DNA of 64,000 bases from Gordonia hongkongensis (GTDB taxonomy: Bacteria; Actinomycetota; Actinomycetes; Mycobacteriales; Mycobacteriaceae). The translations under genes were made by a program, and so were the position numbers. A model generated the notes under the pieces. The model did no database searches, was not told the origin of the DNA, and saw nothing but the letters and a program-made list of their open reading frames with translations. The stretch covers positions 2,480,001 to 2,544,000 of the forward strand of contig NZ_CP095552.1 of assembly GCF_023078355.1 (NCBI RefSeq). The letters run 5' to 3'. How positions within the stretch are numbered: the first letter of the stretch is position 1; every line of letters starts with the position of its first letter. This document shows positions 54,538-62,997 of this stretch, one piece after another.

Positions 54538-55512
54538 ATGACACAGCCCAGGGCGCAGGCTCGACCTGCTTTCGATCCGGAGCTTCGCGCCGGCCTGGCT
54601 GTTGTCGGTGGGATGTTTCCGCCCACCGTGACACCCGACCTGATCGGTTTCATGCGTCGTTCGTATGCATCCCGACCGGTGGCGGAGACGCTCGCCGGTC
54701 GTGCGGTTGACCACCTCGAGTACGAGGTGGCGGGGTACCGGGGCGACGCCATCGTGGTGTCCGTGTTTCGTTCGCCCACGGCGGCCGGCCGCCGGCCGGC
54801 AGTACTCTACGCGCACTCCGGCGGCCTGATGTTCGGTGACCGTTTCAATGCGCTCGACGCGAATCTCGACTGGGTCGAACATCTCGGAGCGGTGTTGGTG
54901 AGCCCCGAGTACCGGCTGGCACCGGAATACACGGATCCGTACGCGCGCGAGGACATGTACGCCGCCCTCGAGTGGATGGTGTCGCAGGCCGGCGTACTGG
55001 GAATCGATCCCACACGAATTGTCGTCGCCGGTGCGAGTTCCGGTGGCGGTCTTGCCGCGGGGCTGGCACTTGCCGCGCGCGACCGGTGTTCGACGCCACC
55101 CCTCCGCGGCCAGATGTTGTCCTATCCGATGCTCGACGATCGGGGTATCGCGCCGTCGACAACACAATTCGACGGCGTCGGAGTCTGGGACCGGGTGTCC
55201 AACGAGACCGGTTGGCGGGCCTATCTGGGTGCCACCTACCGGACAGAAGATGCCCACCGCTACGCGGTCCCGGCTCGCGAGACCGACCTGTCGGGTCTGC
55301 CGCCGGCGTTTCTCGACGTCGGTGACTGTGAGATCTTCCGGGACGAGGTCATCGCCTACGCCTCGGCGTTCTGGGCCGCCGGCGGTAACGCCGAGCTGCA
55401 TGTGTGGCCCGGAGCATTCCATGCCTGCGACATTTTTGCGCCGCACACCGCGTTGGCCAAGGCCATGCTGCACACAAGACTGCTGTGGATGCAGCGGATG
55501 CTTGCCGACTGA
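54538..55512 (+). CDS. Alpha/beta-hydrolase (hormone-sensitive lipase/acetyl esterase type)
   Basis: 324 residues from ATG 54538. Oxyanion region [12 protein letters not shown] (HSGG, a variant of HGGG), a [20 protein letters not shown] block typical of the HSL family, nucleophile elbow [14 protein letters not shown], acid in [13 protein letters not shown] and histidine in [11 protein letters not shown]. No signal peptide. Substrate unknown, an acyl ester or lactone being likely. It begins the accessory island and is followed closely by another serine esterase. Confidence 0.88.
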   Translation: MTQPRAQARPAFDPELRAGLAVVGGMFPPTVTPDLIGFMRRSYASRPVAETLAGRAVDHLEYEVAGYRGDAIVVSVFRSPTAAGRRPAVLYAHSGGLMFGDRFNALDANLDWVEHLGAVLVSPEYRLAPEYTDPYAREDMYAALEWMVSQAGVLGIDPTRIVVAGASSGGGLAAGLALAARDRCSTPPLRGQMLSYPMLDDRGIAPSTTQFDGVGVWDRVSNETGWRAYLGATYRTEDAHRYAVPARETDLSGLPPAFLDVGDCEIFRDEVIAYASAFWAAGGNAELHVWPGAFHACDIFAPHTALAKAMLHTRLLWMQRMLAD

Positions 55513-55606
55513 GAGCGGCGTTCACGCAAACGACACTCTTCCGCCCGGCACCAGATGGACCGGCGGTGGTTCCACATGCCCGCGTCAACACAACGAGAGG
55601 TTCGAA

Positions 55607-56815
55607 ATGATTACTCGCACAGTCGATTCAGACAGAATTGCCGAATTTGCCGATGCGGTGGTCCGAGCGGCATCGGCCGGCGAACAGGGAGTTCCTGGCG
55701 TCGTGGCCGGAGTGACCACCGACAAGGAGACCGTCTACCTGGGCCACTCCGGTGTCCGCGCGCTGCACGAACCGGACCCGATGACCGACGACACGGTCTT
55801 CGCCATCTTCTCCACCACGAAGGCGATCGCGGGTACCGCCGTTCTCCAGCTGGTGGAGAGCGGAGACCTCGATCTCGATGCCCCGGCCCGCGAGTACGAG
55901 CCGCGGCTTGGTGACGTGGCTGTCATCGAGGGGTTCGACGATCGAGGTCAGCCTCGCCTACGTGCGCCCCGATCGGAGATCACGACTCGCCATCTGCTCA
56001 CCCACACTGCTGGGTTCGCGTATGACTTCTTCGACGAGGTGTATGCACGACTCGCCGCCGAGCACGGCCAGCCGAGCATTGTCACGTCCACGATGGCATC
56101 GCTCCAGACACCTCTGCTCTTCGATCCGGGTACCGCGTGGGAGTACGGCACCAACATCGACTGGGCGGGGCTGGTGGTGGAACGAATCGCCGGCAAACGG
56201 CTCGGAGAAGTGATCACCGAGCGGATTCTCGCGCCGCTGGGGATGAGTGATACTGCTTTCACCAGAACCGACTCCATGCGCGAACGCACTGCCACCATCC
56301 ATCACCGAGCCGCCGACGGGTCCCTGGCGCCTGACCACGACTTCACTCTGCCCGACGAGCCCGAAGTGCACATGGGCGGTCACGGCCTCTATTCGACAGT
56401 CGGCGACTACCTGAAATTCATCCGGATGTGGCTTGCCGACGGCCGCGCTGATTCCGGCGAGCCGATATTGAGCCCGGCGACCGTCGATCTCGCAGCGCGA
56501 AACCATCTGCCGGGATCGATGAAGATCACGCGACTGCCCGGCGTCATCCCGAGTCTGAGCAACGACGCCGAGTTCTTTCCCGGAATGCCGAAGTCGTGGG
56601 CGCTGACCTTCATGATCAATGAACACGATGCTCCCACCGGACGTCCTGCTGGTTCCCTCGCGTGGGCGGGGCTGGCGAACCTCTACTACTGGATTGACCG
56701 GCAGAACAGGATCGGAGGCTATTGGGCGACTCAGATCCTGCCGTTCGCCGACGCCGGGTCGGTTGGCGGATACCTCGACTTCGAGACCGCCGTGTACGCC
56801 TCCCTGCAGCGCTGA
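55607..56815 (+). CDS. Beta-lactamase-fold serine hydrolase (class C/esterase EstB type)
   Basis: 402 residues from ATG 55607, with GAGAGG eight bases upstream. The SxxK motif is S69-TT-K72 ([12 protein letters not shown]), the tyrosine motif is YGTN in [14 protein letters not shown], and the third motif is [34 protein letters not shown] is the family signature found in esterases such as EstB and in lovastatin-esterase-like proteins. No export signal, so a cytoplasmic esterase is more likely than a beta-lactamase. It probably shares a transcript with the upstream hydrolase (94-base gap). Confidence 0.87.
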   Translation: MITRTVDSDRIAEFADAVVRAASAGEQGVPGVVAGVTTDKETVYLGHSGVRALHEPDPMTDDTVFAIFSTTKAIAGTAVLQLVESGDLDLDAPAREYEPRLGDVAVIEGFDDRGQPRLRAPRSEITTRHLLTHTAGFAYDFFDEVYARLAAEHGQPSIVTSTMASLQTPLLFDPGTAWEYGTNIDWAGLVVERIAGKRLGEVITERILAPLGMSDTAFTRTDSMRERTATIHHRAADGSLAPDHDFTLPDEPEVHMGGHGLYSTVGDYLKFIRMWLADGRADSGEPILSPATVDLAARNHLPGSMKITRLPGVIPSLSNDAEFFPGMPKSWALTFMINEHDAPTGRPAGSLAWAGLANLYYWIDRQNRIGGYWATQILPFADAGSVGGYLDFETAVYASLQR

Positions 56816-56890
56816 GGGAAGGCGACGCGGATCTGCCGGTCGATCTGGCTGCGACGCCGCCCGTGCCCCCGATCCATCCGACCCATCCGG

Positions 56891-56922
56891 TGTGCCGGTG
56901 TGCCGGTGTGCCGGTGTGCCGG
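56891..56922. repeat. Short tandem repeat TGTGCCGG x4
   Basis: Four perfect copies of the 8-mer TGTGCCGG, with partial copies on each side (CCGG before, TGC after), in the 174-base gap before the PucR-like gene. Repeat-number change here would alter promoter spacing rather than a coding frame. Confidence 0.85.
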
Positions 56923-56989
56923 TGCGGCACGGGCGTAGCGGCGTAGTGTTGATCCGATCACATGATCCACCATTCTCCAGGGAGGCGAC

Positions 56990-58018
56990 GTGCAGGAACT
57001 CCTCGGTCGCATCGCTGCACTGGATCCGAACGCGAGTGTGGGTCTGAGGGTGATAGCTTGCTTCGACGAACTGGTCGTCGGCAACGTCAACATCCAGGGT
57101 CTGCTCGCCACCGCCGCAGCCCTGGCAGGGTGCCCGGCAGGCTGTTCGCATGGTTCTTCGTCCTATCGAGTGTCAGTGCTCGGAGAACCCCTCGGCGGAG
57201 GTCTCCCGCCGATGCGTCGTGGACTACAGGTGGACGGTGGCGAAGTGTGGCTGGAACGTCACGGTCCCGAATTGCCCAACGATGCGATCATTCTGGAGCG
57301 GCTCGGTCTCGCGGTCGGCGTTCGACTGGCCGGGGCCGCACCGGAGCGTACTCGTCGTGATATCGCGGTGCTGTTCGATCGCGAGACGCCGATCGACGAT
57401 CGTCGCGAAGCCGCGTGCCGTCTGGGTCTCACTCCGGATGTGCGTTATCGGGCCGTTGCCAGCACTCTGTTCGCCGAGTGGACTACGCACCCGTCCTGGC
57501 CTCAAGACGTGATGGCGACCGCGGTCGGGACAATTCATGCGCTGATCGCGCCGGCGGATGCGATGTGTGCGGATGCCCCCATGACGCCGTGCGGGCTGGG
57601 TGTCACCGCCCACATCGACCGACTGGCGGACTCGTTCAGAACCGCACTCATCTCCCTCCAACTCTGCGAGAGTCCCCACCGAGCCGTGGATGCGGAACGA
57701 TACGGTGGGCTGGTTCATCTGCTTGCCGATTCCCCCTCCGCCGCAACAAATCCCGACGCGGACGTGCTCGATTCCATTCGGGATCTCAAGTGGGTCCGCC
57801 CCACCGTGGGGGCACTGCTCGATTCTTCCAGTGTGCGACAGTCGGCGAGACTCCTCGACATTCATCATTCGACAATGCAGTCCCGGGTCGAAATCCTTAC
57901 GGATGCACTGGGTTTCGACCCCCTCGACGGAGTCGGCCGAGCGAGGCTCGGTATGGCGTTCCTGACGTGGCGGATGCGCCACTCGCGGGCACTCGAACTA
58001 CCTCCGCCCAACCACTGA
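56990..58018 (+). CDS. PucR-like transcriptional regulator (C-terminal helix-turn-helix)
   Basis: 342 residues, GTG 56990 with GGGAGG five bases upstream. No enzyme motif in the first 260 residues. The C-terminal 65 residues (VRPTVGALLDSSSVRQSARL, LDIHHSTMQSRVEILTDAL, then LTWRM) match the PucR/CdaR helix-turn-helix, in which an IHxxT turn sits before the recognition helix. It lies directly downstream of two esterase genes on the same strand and may control them or respond to their product (inference). Confidence 0.75.
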   Translation: MQELLGRIAALDPNASVGLRVIACFDELVVGNVNIQGLLATAAALAGCPAGCSHGSSSYRVSVLGEPLGGGLPPMRRGLQVDGGEVWLERHGPELPNDAIILERLGLAVGVRLAGAAPERTRRDIAVLFDRETPIDDRREAACRLGLTPDVRYRAVASTLFAEWTTHPSWPQDVMATAVGTIHALIAPADAMCADAPMTPCGLGVTAHIDRLADSFRTALISLQLCESPHRAVDAERYGGLVHLLADSPSAATNPDADVLDSIRDLKWVRPTVGALLDSSSVRQSARLLDIHHSTMQSRVEILTDALGFDPLDGVGRARLGMAFLTWRMRHSRALELPPPNH

Positions 58019-58395
58019 GATCTGCCGGCAAGCAGTGATTCTTCGCCGATCACGTGGCCGGTCACGTCAATCACTCGTCGCTGCGATCGCTCGACTTCGG
58101 GTTTGTCCTGGACGGGCCGTGCGCTCGGTCCAGACAACGCGCTGATGCTCCAGCCAGGTGGAGATCCTTCCCAGCCGACGCCGGTCGCGGTGAACCTCGT
58201 CCTGCCCGAACGGCCCCTTCTGGGTCTGGCCGACTCAGCCACGTGATCACCGCGACCGCGCGACGACACCGCAGTGTCGCTCCGCCCGCGATCGGGCATC
58301 AACCGCCCGCACGCAGCGGCGTCGAAACCAGCCTGATCCAGATACTCGCAGCGTCGTGATTGTGGATGGCGAACGCACAGTCCGGTGATGCTGTA
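58019..58395. other. Gene-free stretch downstream of the PucR-like gene
   Basis: No frame here has a convincing start, ribosome-binding site or composition. One 101-codon frame (58054-58359) is arginine-rich and looks accidental. The stretch ends at the left tip of the MITE-like element. Confidence 0.5.
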
Positions 58396-58561
58396 CTAGT
58401 GGTGTGTCTCGGAAGTAAGCGACTGGTCTCCGGCGCTCGATCGGCGCCTGGCTGCGTTGTCGTCGGTCGAGATAGCTCCGCTATCCCTCCCTCCTCCGCC
58501 TTGCCAGACCACCGATCGCTCCACCGGATACCGGCCACCTATTTCCGAGACACACCACTAG
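58396..58561. mobile_element. MITE-like element with terminal inverted repeats
   Basis: The 22 bases at 58396-58417 (CTAGTGGTGTGTCTCGGAAG..) and the complement of 58540-58561 match at 20 of 22 positions. Both tips carry CTAG, possibly a 4-bp YTAR-type target duplication. The next 20 or so bases of each arm are also partly complementary, and the centre holds a perfect GATAGC-TCC-GCTATC hairpin (about 58472-58486). No transposase gene is inside, so it would depend on a related IS elsewhere. Confidence 0.7.
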
Positions 58562-58616
58562 GTTGTTCGTCGTGGCGGTCCGCCACGTCGTTGTCGGTGC
58601 AAACTCGGGGGTTTGT

Positions 58617-58925
58617 ATGGCTGAGCGGTTCGGTGTCGAGGAGCTGGGTGTCATCACCGGCGTGGGCGATGCGCTGGCTCGATGCTCATCGGAGACACGA
58701 GCTCTGTGGACCGGGAAGTCCGCCTTCGACGATGCGTCGGGGGCGATGCCGGCATCGGCCATCGGTGCGGCGTGCGCCGGGAAAGACGACACCGTCCGCT
58801 CATTGCTGGGCCGCGCGGCGGCGAGGATGGACCAGGTGTCGCAGACCTGCTACCAGGCCGCCGGTGACGTTGCTGATACCGAGGAGTCCCTGGCCAGCGG
58901 CTTCCGTGCCATCAGCGAGTTCTGA
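58617..58925 (+). CDS. Small EspC/WXG100-like type VII secretion-associated protein
   Basis: 102 residues from ATG 58617. Helical, alanine-rich: VEELGVITGVGDALARCSS, a middle loop, DTVRSLLGRAAARMDQVSQ, and TCYQAAGDVADTEESL near the end, where a tyrosine is followed by acidic residues as in EspC-type substrates (the strict YxxxD spacing is not met). The last base of its stop is the first base of the next ATG (TGATG), so the two proteins should be made together. Confidence 0.68.
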   Translation: MAERFGVEELGVITGVGDALARCSSETRALWTGKSAFDDASGAMPASAIGAACAGKDDTVRSLLGRAAARMDQVSQTCYQAAGDVADTEESLASGFRAISEF

Positions 58926-61435
58926 TGTCGCGACCATCGCGGTCTGTCGTCAATGGCTGGGACCTGATGTCTCTGGATGCGGCCGCGTCTGCGCTCGACG
59001 CGGCCGTGGATGACCTGAGCGGTCTCACCCAGAGGATGGCCGAAGCGCCGATGAAAGCGGGCGACTCCAAAGGGTGGGTGGGGGACTCCCAACGCGGTTG
59101 CGAGACTCGCACCGACTCCGATCGAACCGAGATCAACAAACTCGGGGCCGACCTCACCCGCGCCGCCACTGCGCTCCGGGATACGTCGTCTGCGATCAGT
59201 CCGAATCGCACTACCGCACTGGTTCGAGCGCTCGGGCTGGAACGGGACGAGTTCAGCGTTGCCGACGACTGGACGGTACGAGACACCCGAAACTATGCGG
59301 CCGAGCTCAAAGGAGTGGAGGCGGGAAGTGCGACCGAGCGCTCGATTCTCGACGCTCAGGCCGCCCGAGCGGAGGAGGCGAAGACGGCGACCCTCTCGTT
59401 GCAATCCCTGGCCGATCAGATGGGCGAGGACGATCGCAACGGGGCGAGAGTTCTCGCGGCAGCCTTTGGCGATGCCGAAGGTAATGCGCCAGTCGCGTCG
59501 AGCTACTCGCCGGGCCAGGCGAGCATCGATGTCCAGGCCATCATGAGTGGTACCGCCACGAAGGAGCAGAGGGATCGGTTCTTCCGAGCCACCAGCCTGA
59601 CCGCGGAACAGCGGGCCGCGTTGGCCCGAGGGGATTTCGCGGAGATTTCGAAGGAGCAGTTCGATTACCTGAAAGCGATCTACACACCGAGTTGGGGTGG
59701 CGGACCCGAAGGACAGCCACTGTCCCTTGATGCGCTGAAGTCGTTCGGAGACAAGTACACCGACGCAGAACGTGAAAACCTGAAACAGGGTCTCGCTGAT
59801 GGTGTGTTCATGCTGGGGAACCCACACCTGCGGACCGCGCAGACCGACTCGAATGCTCTCGCCGAGATCTACGGGACGGAAGCACCATTCGTGTCCGGTG
59901 GGATGAGCGCACTCCCGACTCCGATCCGCGAGGCCTTGACCGATTCTGCCGCGAGTAGAGGCCGATTGTCGGTGCCGGACTCGGGTGCGCACTCAGGCGG
60001 CCACAGGCTGGTCACCGATCTGAAGACCTTCGACGACCTCGAGTCAGTGATGGACATCCTGGAGCACCGGTCGGTTGATCCGCCGGGAGGCGGGTACGGC
60101 TCGGAGTCGGTGCAACTGGGCAGCGACGTTGACCGAGCGTTGATCGCGAGGGCGAGTGAGATTGCGGCAGCGGGCGCGACGGAGTACGCATCCAATCCAG
60201 GCATGCTCGATCACAATCTCGTTCGGGAAAGCGACGTCGAGAGTCTCCTCGTCCAGATGCTGGGCGTCGCGGGCGGTGATCACGTTGCAGTGCATGATGC
60301 GGTCATGTCCGCGACCGGCAACCCAAGTGGCAACTCGATGCCGACGACTTTTGACCTCGACGGCAACGAACGGTCGTTCAGGGACGCGGAGGCCCTCGAA
60401 CACCTGTTGACGTTCGACTGGACCGATGAAGCGGGCCACGAGAACGACGGAATCAACAAGCTGTTCAACTGGATGCCGGGTGTTGCCTACGCGCCCGACG
60501 GGAGCTCCGCGGAAGCGGTGCTCGAAAGCCAACGAGCCGGCAACATCTCGACTGCGCTCGCGCAGTACTTCGGCGACAACAAAGATGCCCTGATCGACAT
60601 CGGAGATCGGAAACCGGCTCTGGGCGAGCTCAACCCGGAGCTGACCCGGACGCTGGCTTCTGCGATCGGCTCCCACACGGCCGTATTGGCAGGCGCGGAT
60701 CCCGGGCTTTTCCATACGCACGGTGTTCAAGCGGTCGACGTCAGGGATCTGAAAGCTACTTTTGAAATACTGAATTCCGACGCTACTGCGGGAAAGATCA
60801 TCAATTCTCTCACCGCCTTGCAGGTTGATGTGATGCAGCAGGAGTTCGGCAAAAACCCTCATGACTACGGGCTTGGGGAAGTTGCGGGACGGCTTGAGGG
60901 AGCGATGGCGGGTGGACTCGATGCGCACATCGAGGAAACCAACATCGACGGCAGGCATCTGGCCGCCCACGACGCTGCAGTAGCCGGCGCCGTCTTTGAC
61001 AGCGCGAAGGCGCTTATGACTGCGGTCCCGGGTCTCGACCCGGCTGTCAAAGTTCTGCTCGACGGTGCGGCGCCTCAGTTGAAGCTCGATCTGTCCGGGC
61101 TGCCGATTGATCCAGACACGATCAAGGCCGATCCGAAGCTTCAGGAACTCCGGACCGACATGTACAACCAGCAGATCAACCCAAATGCGAAGTATGTGCA
61201 GATTCTCGAAGGTTACTTTGAGAATCACCCTGAACTCGTGAATGATCCTGAGTTCCGAAAGATTTTCGTTACAGGGAAACAGGTGGACTTCGAGGAAATG
61301 AGACGAACCGGAGTAATTGCTGAGAATGTCGACAGTCCACGGGCTGCTACATTCATTCAGAAATTAATGCAGTCGGATATCAACGCCTTCGCCCTTCGTC
61401 ACAACGAGAATTTTGAGCATGCATACAGGCGGTGA
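58925..61435 (+). CDS. Very large protein with WXG100-like N-terminus (T7SS substrate-like, unknown C-terminus)
   Basis: 836 residues, ATG 58925. The N-terminal domain resembles that of the 404-residue protein at 44049-45263: NGWDLMSLDAAASALDAAVD and a WxG at 51-53 (SKGWVGDSQRG). The remainder (about 130-836) is helical and rich in D, A and S; it contains KTFDDLESVMDILEHR, GGDHVAVHDAVMSATGNP and WTDEAGHENDGINKLFNWM, a style seen in mycobacterial proteins labelled TPR repeat region-containing. I cannot assign the C-terminus to a known toxin. Codon use becomes A/T-richer after about 61180, unlike the core genes. Confidence 0.75.
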   Translation: MSRPSRSVVNGWDLMSLDAAASALDAAVDDLSGLTQRMAEAPMKAGDSKGWVGDSQRGCETRTDSDRTEINKLGADLTRAATALRDTSSAISPNRTTALVRALGLERDEFSVADDWTVRDTRNYAAELKGVEAGSATERSILDAQAARAEEAKTATLSLQSLADQMGEDDRNGARVLAAAFGDAEGNAPVASSYSPGQASIDVQAIMSGTATKEQRDRFFRATSLTAEQRAALARGDFAEISKEQFDYLKAIYTPSWGGGPEGQPLSLDALKSFGDKYTDAERENLKQGLADGVFMLGNPHLRTAQTDSNALAEIYGTEAPFVSGGMSALPTPIREALTDSAASRGRLSVPDSGAHSGGHRLVTDLKTFDDLESVMDILEHRSVDPPGGGYGSESVQLGSDVDRALIARASEIAAAGATEYASNPGMLDHNLVRESDVESLLVQMLGVAGGDHVAVHDAVMSATGNPSGNSMPTTFDLDGNERSFRDAEALEHLLTFDWTDEAGHENDGINKLFNWMPGVAYAPDGSSAEAVLESQRAGNISTALAQYFGDNKDALIDIGDRKPALGELNPELTRTLASAIGSHTAVLAGADPGLFHTHGVQAVDVRDLKATFEILNSDATAGKIINSLTALQVDVMQQEFGKNPHDYGLGEVAGRLEGAMAGGLDAHIEETNIDGRHLAAHDAAVAGAVFDSAKALMTAVPGLDPAVKVLLDGAAPQLKLDLSGLPIDPDTIKADPKLQELRTDMYNQQINPNAKYVQILEGYFENHPELVNDPEFRKIFVTGKQVDFEEMRRTGVIAENVDSPRAATFIQKLMQSDINAFALRHNENFEHAYRR

Positions 61436-61439
61436 TCGG

Positions 61440-62234
61440 ATGCGTCCGGCGGTGTGCTCGATTTCGATCCGTTCTCGTCCGCAGGCCATCGTGCTTCTGC
61501 TCGTGGCGGTGCTGCTTTCAGGGTGTGCTTTCTCGTCCAGTGATGTCACGGATCGCGTTACTTCTACGCCTGCGATGACACCGGCAGATGCGATTCCGCC
61601 GAAACTCAAGATCGCATTTCGCTGGGTCCCGTCGCCAACGCTCAATCTGATGAGTCCGGAAGCCACTTTCGTGCGGGCGTACGCAGAATCGTATGAGTTG
61701 GCTTTCGAAGGGCAGTCTGCTTCGTGGGGCTATCCAGGTTTCGAATCGGCATCGCCAGCTGACATCGATCAGCGCGTACGAACCATTGAGAGCCATAGTA
61801 AGTACCGGGATGTCGAAAAGACGGTGTTCTTCACTCCGCTACGACGTACCGAGCGAGAAGGGACAGTCCGGGTGATCCTCTGTCGAAGCGAGATCACGTC
61901 TACAATGCTGCCTTCGGGAACCGGGGACATCGAGTGGAAGAATTTCGCGGACTCCTGGGGAGTGCCGGCGATTCTCGACTTCGTCACTGCCGGTAACAAC
62001 TCGCCACCCGGCGAGCAGCTTGGGCAGAATCTGACGCCAACCACATCGGTCTTCGGGTCGTGGAACGCGATCAATTTTGTGCAGCTGGGGCTTGGTCCGG
62101 AGAACCGCGCCGATATCGTCGCGTGCAACGCCTTACCCCCGAACCCCGACCTTCCGAGAGTCGGGGTCGAGACGGGACCCGAGCCGTGGCCGGTACTGCC
62201 CCCGTCCCCCGGCTGGCCGGCGAACGGCGTCTGA
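61440..62234 (+). CDS. Putative lipoprotein following the large WXG100-type protein
   Basis: 264 residues from ATG 61440, four bases after the preceding stop, with AGGCGG upstream; ATG 61419 and TTG 61413 inside the previous gene are alternatives. Signal peptide with hydrophobic core [14 protein letters not shown] and lipobox LSGC. Mature part has [15 protein letters not shown] and [11 protein letters not shown], no family recognised, and a proline-rich C-terminus. Same position relative to its cassette as the lipoprotein at 43480-44052, but no sequence similarity is evident between them. Confidence 0.75.
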   Translation: MRPAVCSISIRSRPQAIVLLLVAVLLSGCAFSSSDVTDRVTSTPAMTPADAIPPKLKIAFRWVPSPTLNLMSPEATFVRAYAESYELAFEGQSASWGYPGFESASPADIDQRVRTIESHSKYRDVEKTVFFTPLRRTEREGTVRVILCRSEITSTMLPSGTGDIEWKNFADSWGVPAILDFVTAGNNSPPGEQLGQNLTPTTSVFGSWNAINFVQLGLGPENRADIVACNALPPNPDLPRVGVETGPEPWPVLPPSPGWPANGV

Positions 62235-62273
62235 GACGCCGGCACGCTTTCGTCCGTAGCGGAACCCGCGTCC

Positions 62274-62279
62274 TACACT
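62274..62279 (+). promoter_or_regulatory. Likely -10 box of rpe (leaderless transcript)
   Basis: TACACT at 62274-62279 fits TANNNT. Transcription would begin about 7-8 bases later, at or next to the rpe ATG at 62288, and no ribosome-binding site precedes that ATG. Leaderless mRNAs are common in mycobacteria and relatives. Confidence 0.4.
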
Positions 62280-62287
62280 TGTCGACC

Positions 62288-62992
62288 ATGTGCACCGCCG
62301 GTACCGCGCCCATGATCGCCCCGTCCATCCTGTCCGCGGACTTCGCGAATCTCGCGGCCGAGGCCGCTGCGGTGGCGCAGCCGGGGGAGACCCGCGCCGA
62401 CTGGCTGCACGTCGACGTGATGGACGCACACTTCGTGCCGAACCTGACCCTCGGACTCCCGATCGTCGAGAGCCTGTTGAAGGCCACCGACATCCCGCTC
62501 GACTGCCATCTGATGATCGAGAACCCGGAGCGGTGGGCACCGCCATACGCCGAGGCCGGAGCACACAACGTCACCTTCCATGCCGAGGCCACCGAGAACC
62601 CGATCGGCGTCGCCCGTGACATCCGCGCCGCCGGGGCCAAGGCGGGCCTGTCGATCAAGCCCGGTACGGCGCTCGAGCCGTACCTGGAGATCCTGCGCGA
62701 CTTCGACACCTTGCTGATCATGAGCGTCGAACCGGGCTTCGGCGGTCAGAAGTTCATCCCCGAGGTCCTCGAGAAGGCCCGCGCCATCCGGAAGTTCATC
62801 GACGCCGAAGACCTGCGGCTCCTCGTCGAGATCGACGGCGGCATCAACGCCGACACCATCGAGGAGGCCGCCGAGGCCGGCATCGACTGCTTCGTCGCCG
62901 GTTCGGCCGTCTACGGCGCGGACGATCCCGGACAGGCCGTCGCCGCACTCCGCGAGTCGGCCGCCGCCGCACGGGCGCAGATCCAGGCCTGA
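62288..62992 (+). CDS. rpe: Ribulose-phosphate 3-epimerase
   Basis: 234 residues from ATG 62288 (ATG 62312 is a second possible start, giving 226). TIM barrel with [17 protein letters not shown], the metal/catalytic blocks [45 protein letters not shown] and [14 protein letters not shown], ending [12 protein letters not shown]. Interconverts ribulose-5-P and xylulose-5-P. Directly precedes ribD (pentose phosphate supply for riboflavin). Confidence 0.96.
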   Translation: MCTAGTAPMIAPSILSADFANLAAEAAAVAQPGETRADWLHVDVMDAHFVPNLTLGLPIVESLLKATDIPLDCHLMIENPERWAPPYAEAGAHNVTFHAEATENPIGVARDIRAAGAKAGLSIKPGTALEPYLEILRDFDTLLIMSVEPGFGGQKFIPEVLEKARAIRKFIDAEDLRLLVEIDGGINADTIEEAAEAGIDCFVAGSAVYGADDPGQAVAALRESAAAARAQIQA

Positions 62993-62997
62993 CCCCG

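Noticed and set aside
55607..56815. Calling this gene an antibiotic-resistance beta-lactamase
   Set aside because: It has the SxxK fold signature but no signal peptide, and its [13 protein letters not shown] signature points to the esterase branch.
58054..58359. A 101-codon frame after the PucR-like gene
   Set aside because: No ribosome-binding site, arginine/serine/proline-rich, no neighbour coupling; treated as non-coding.
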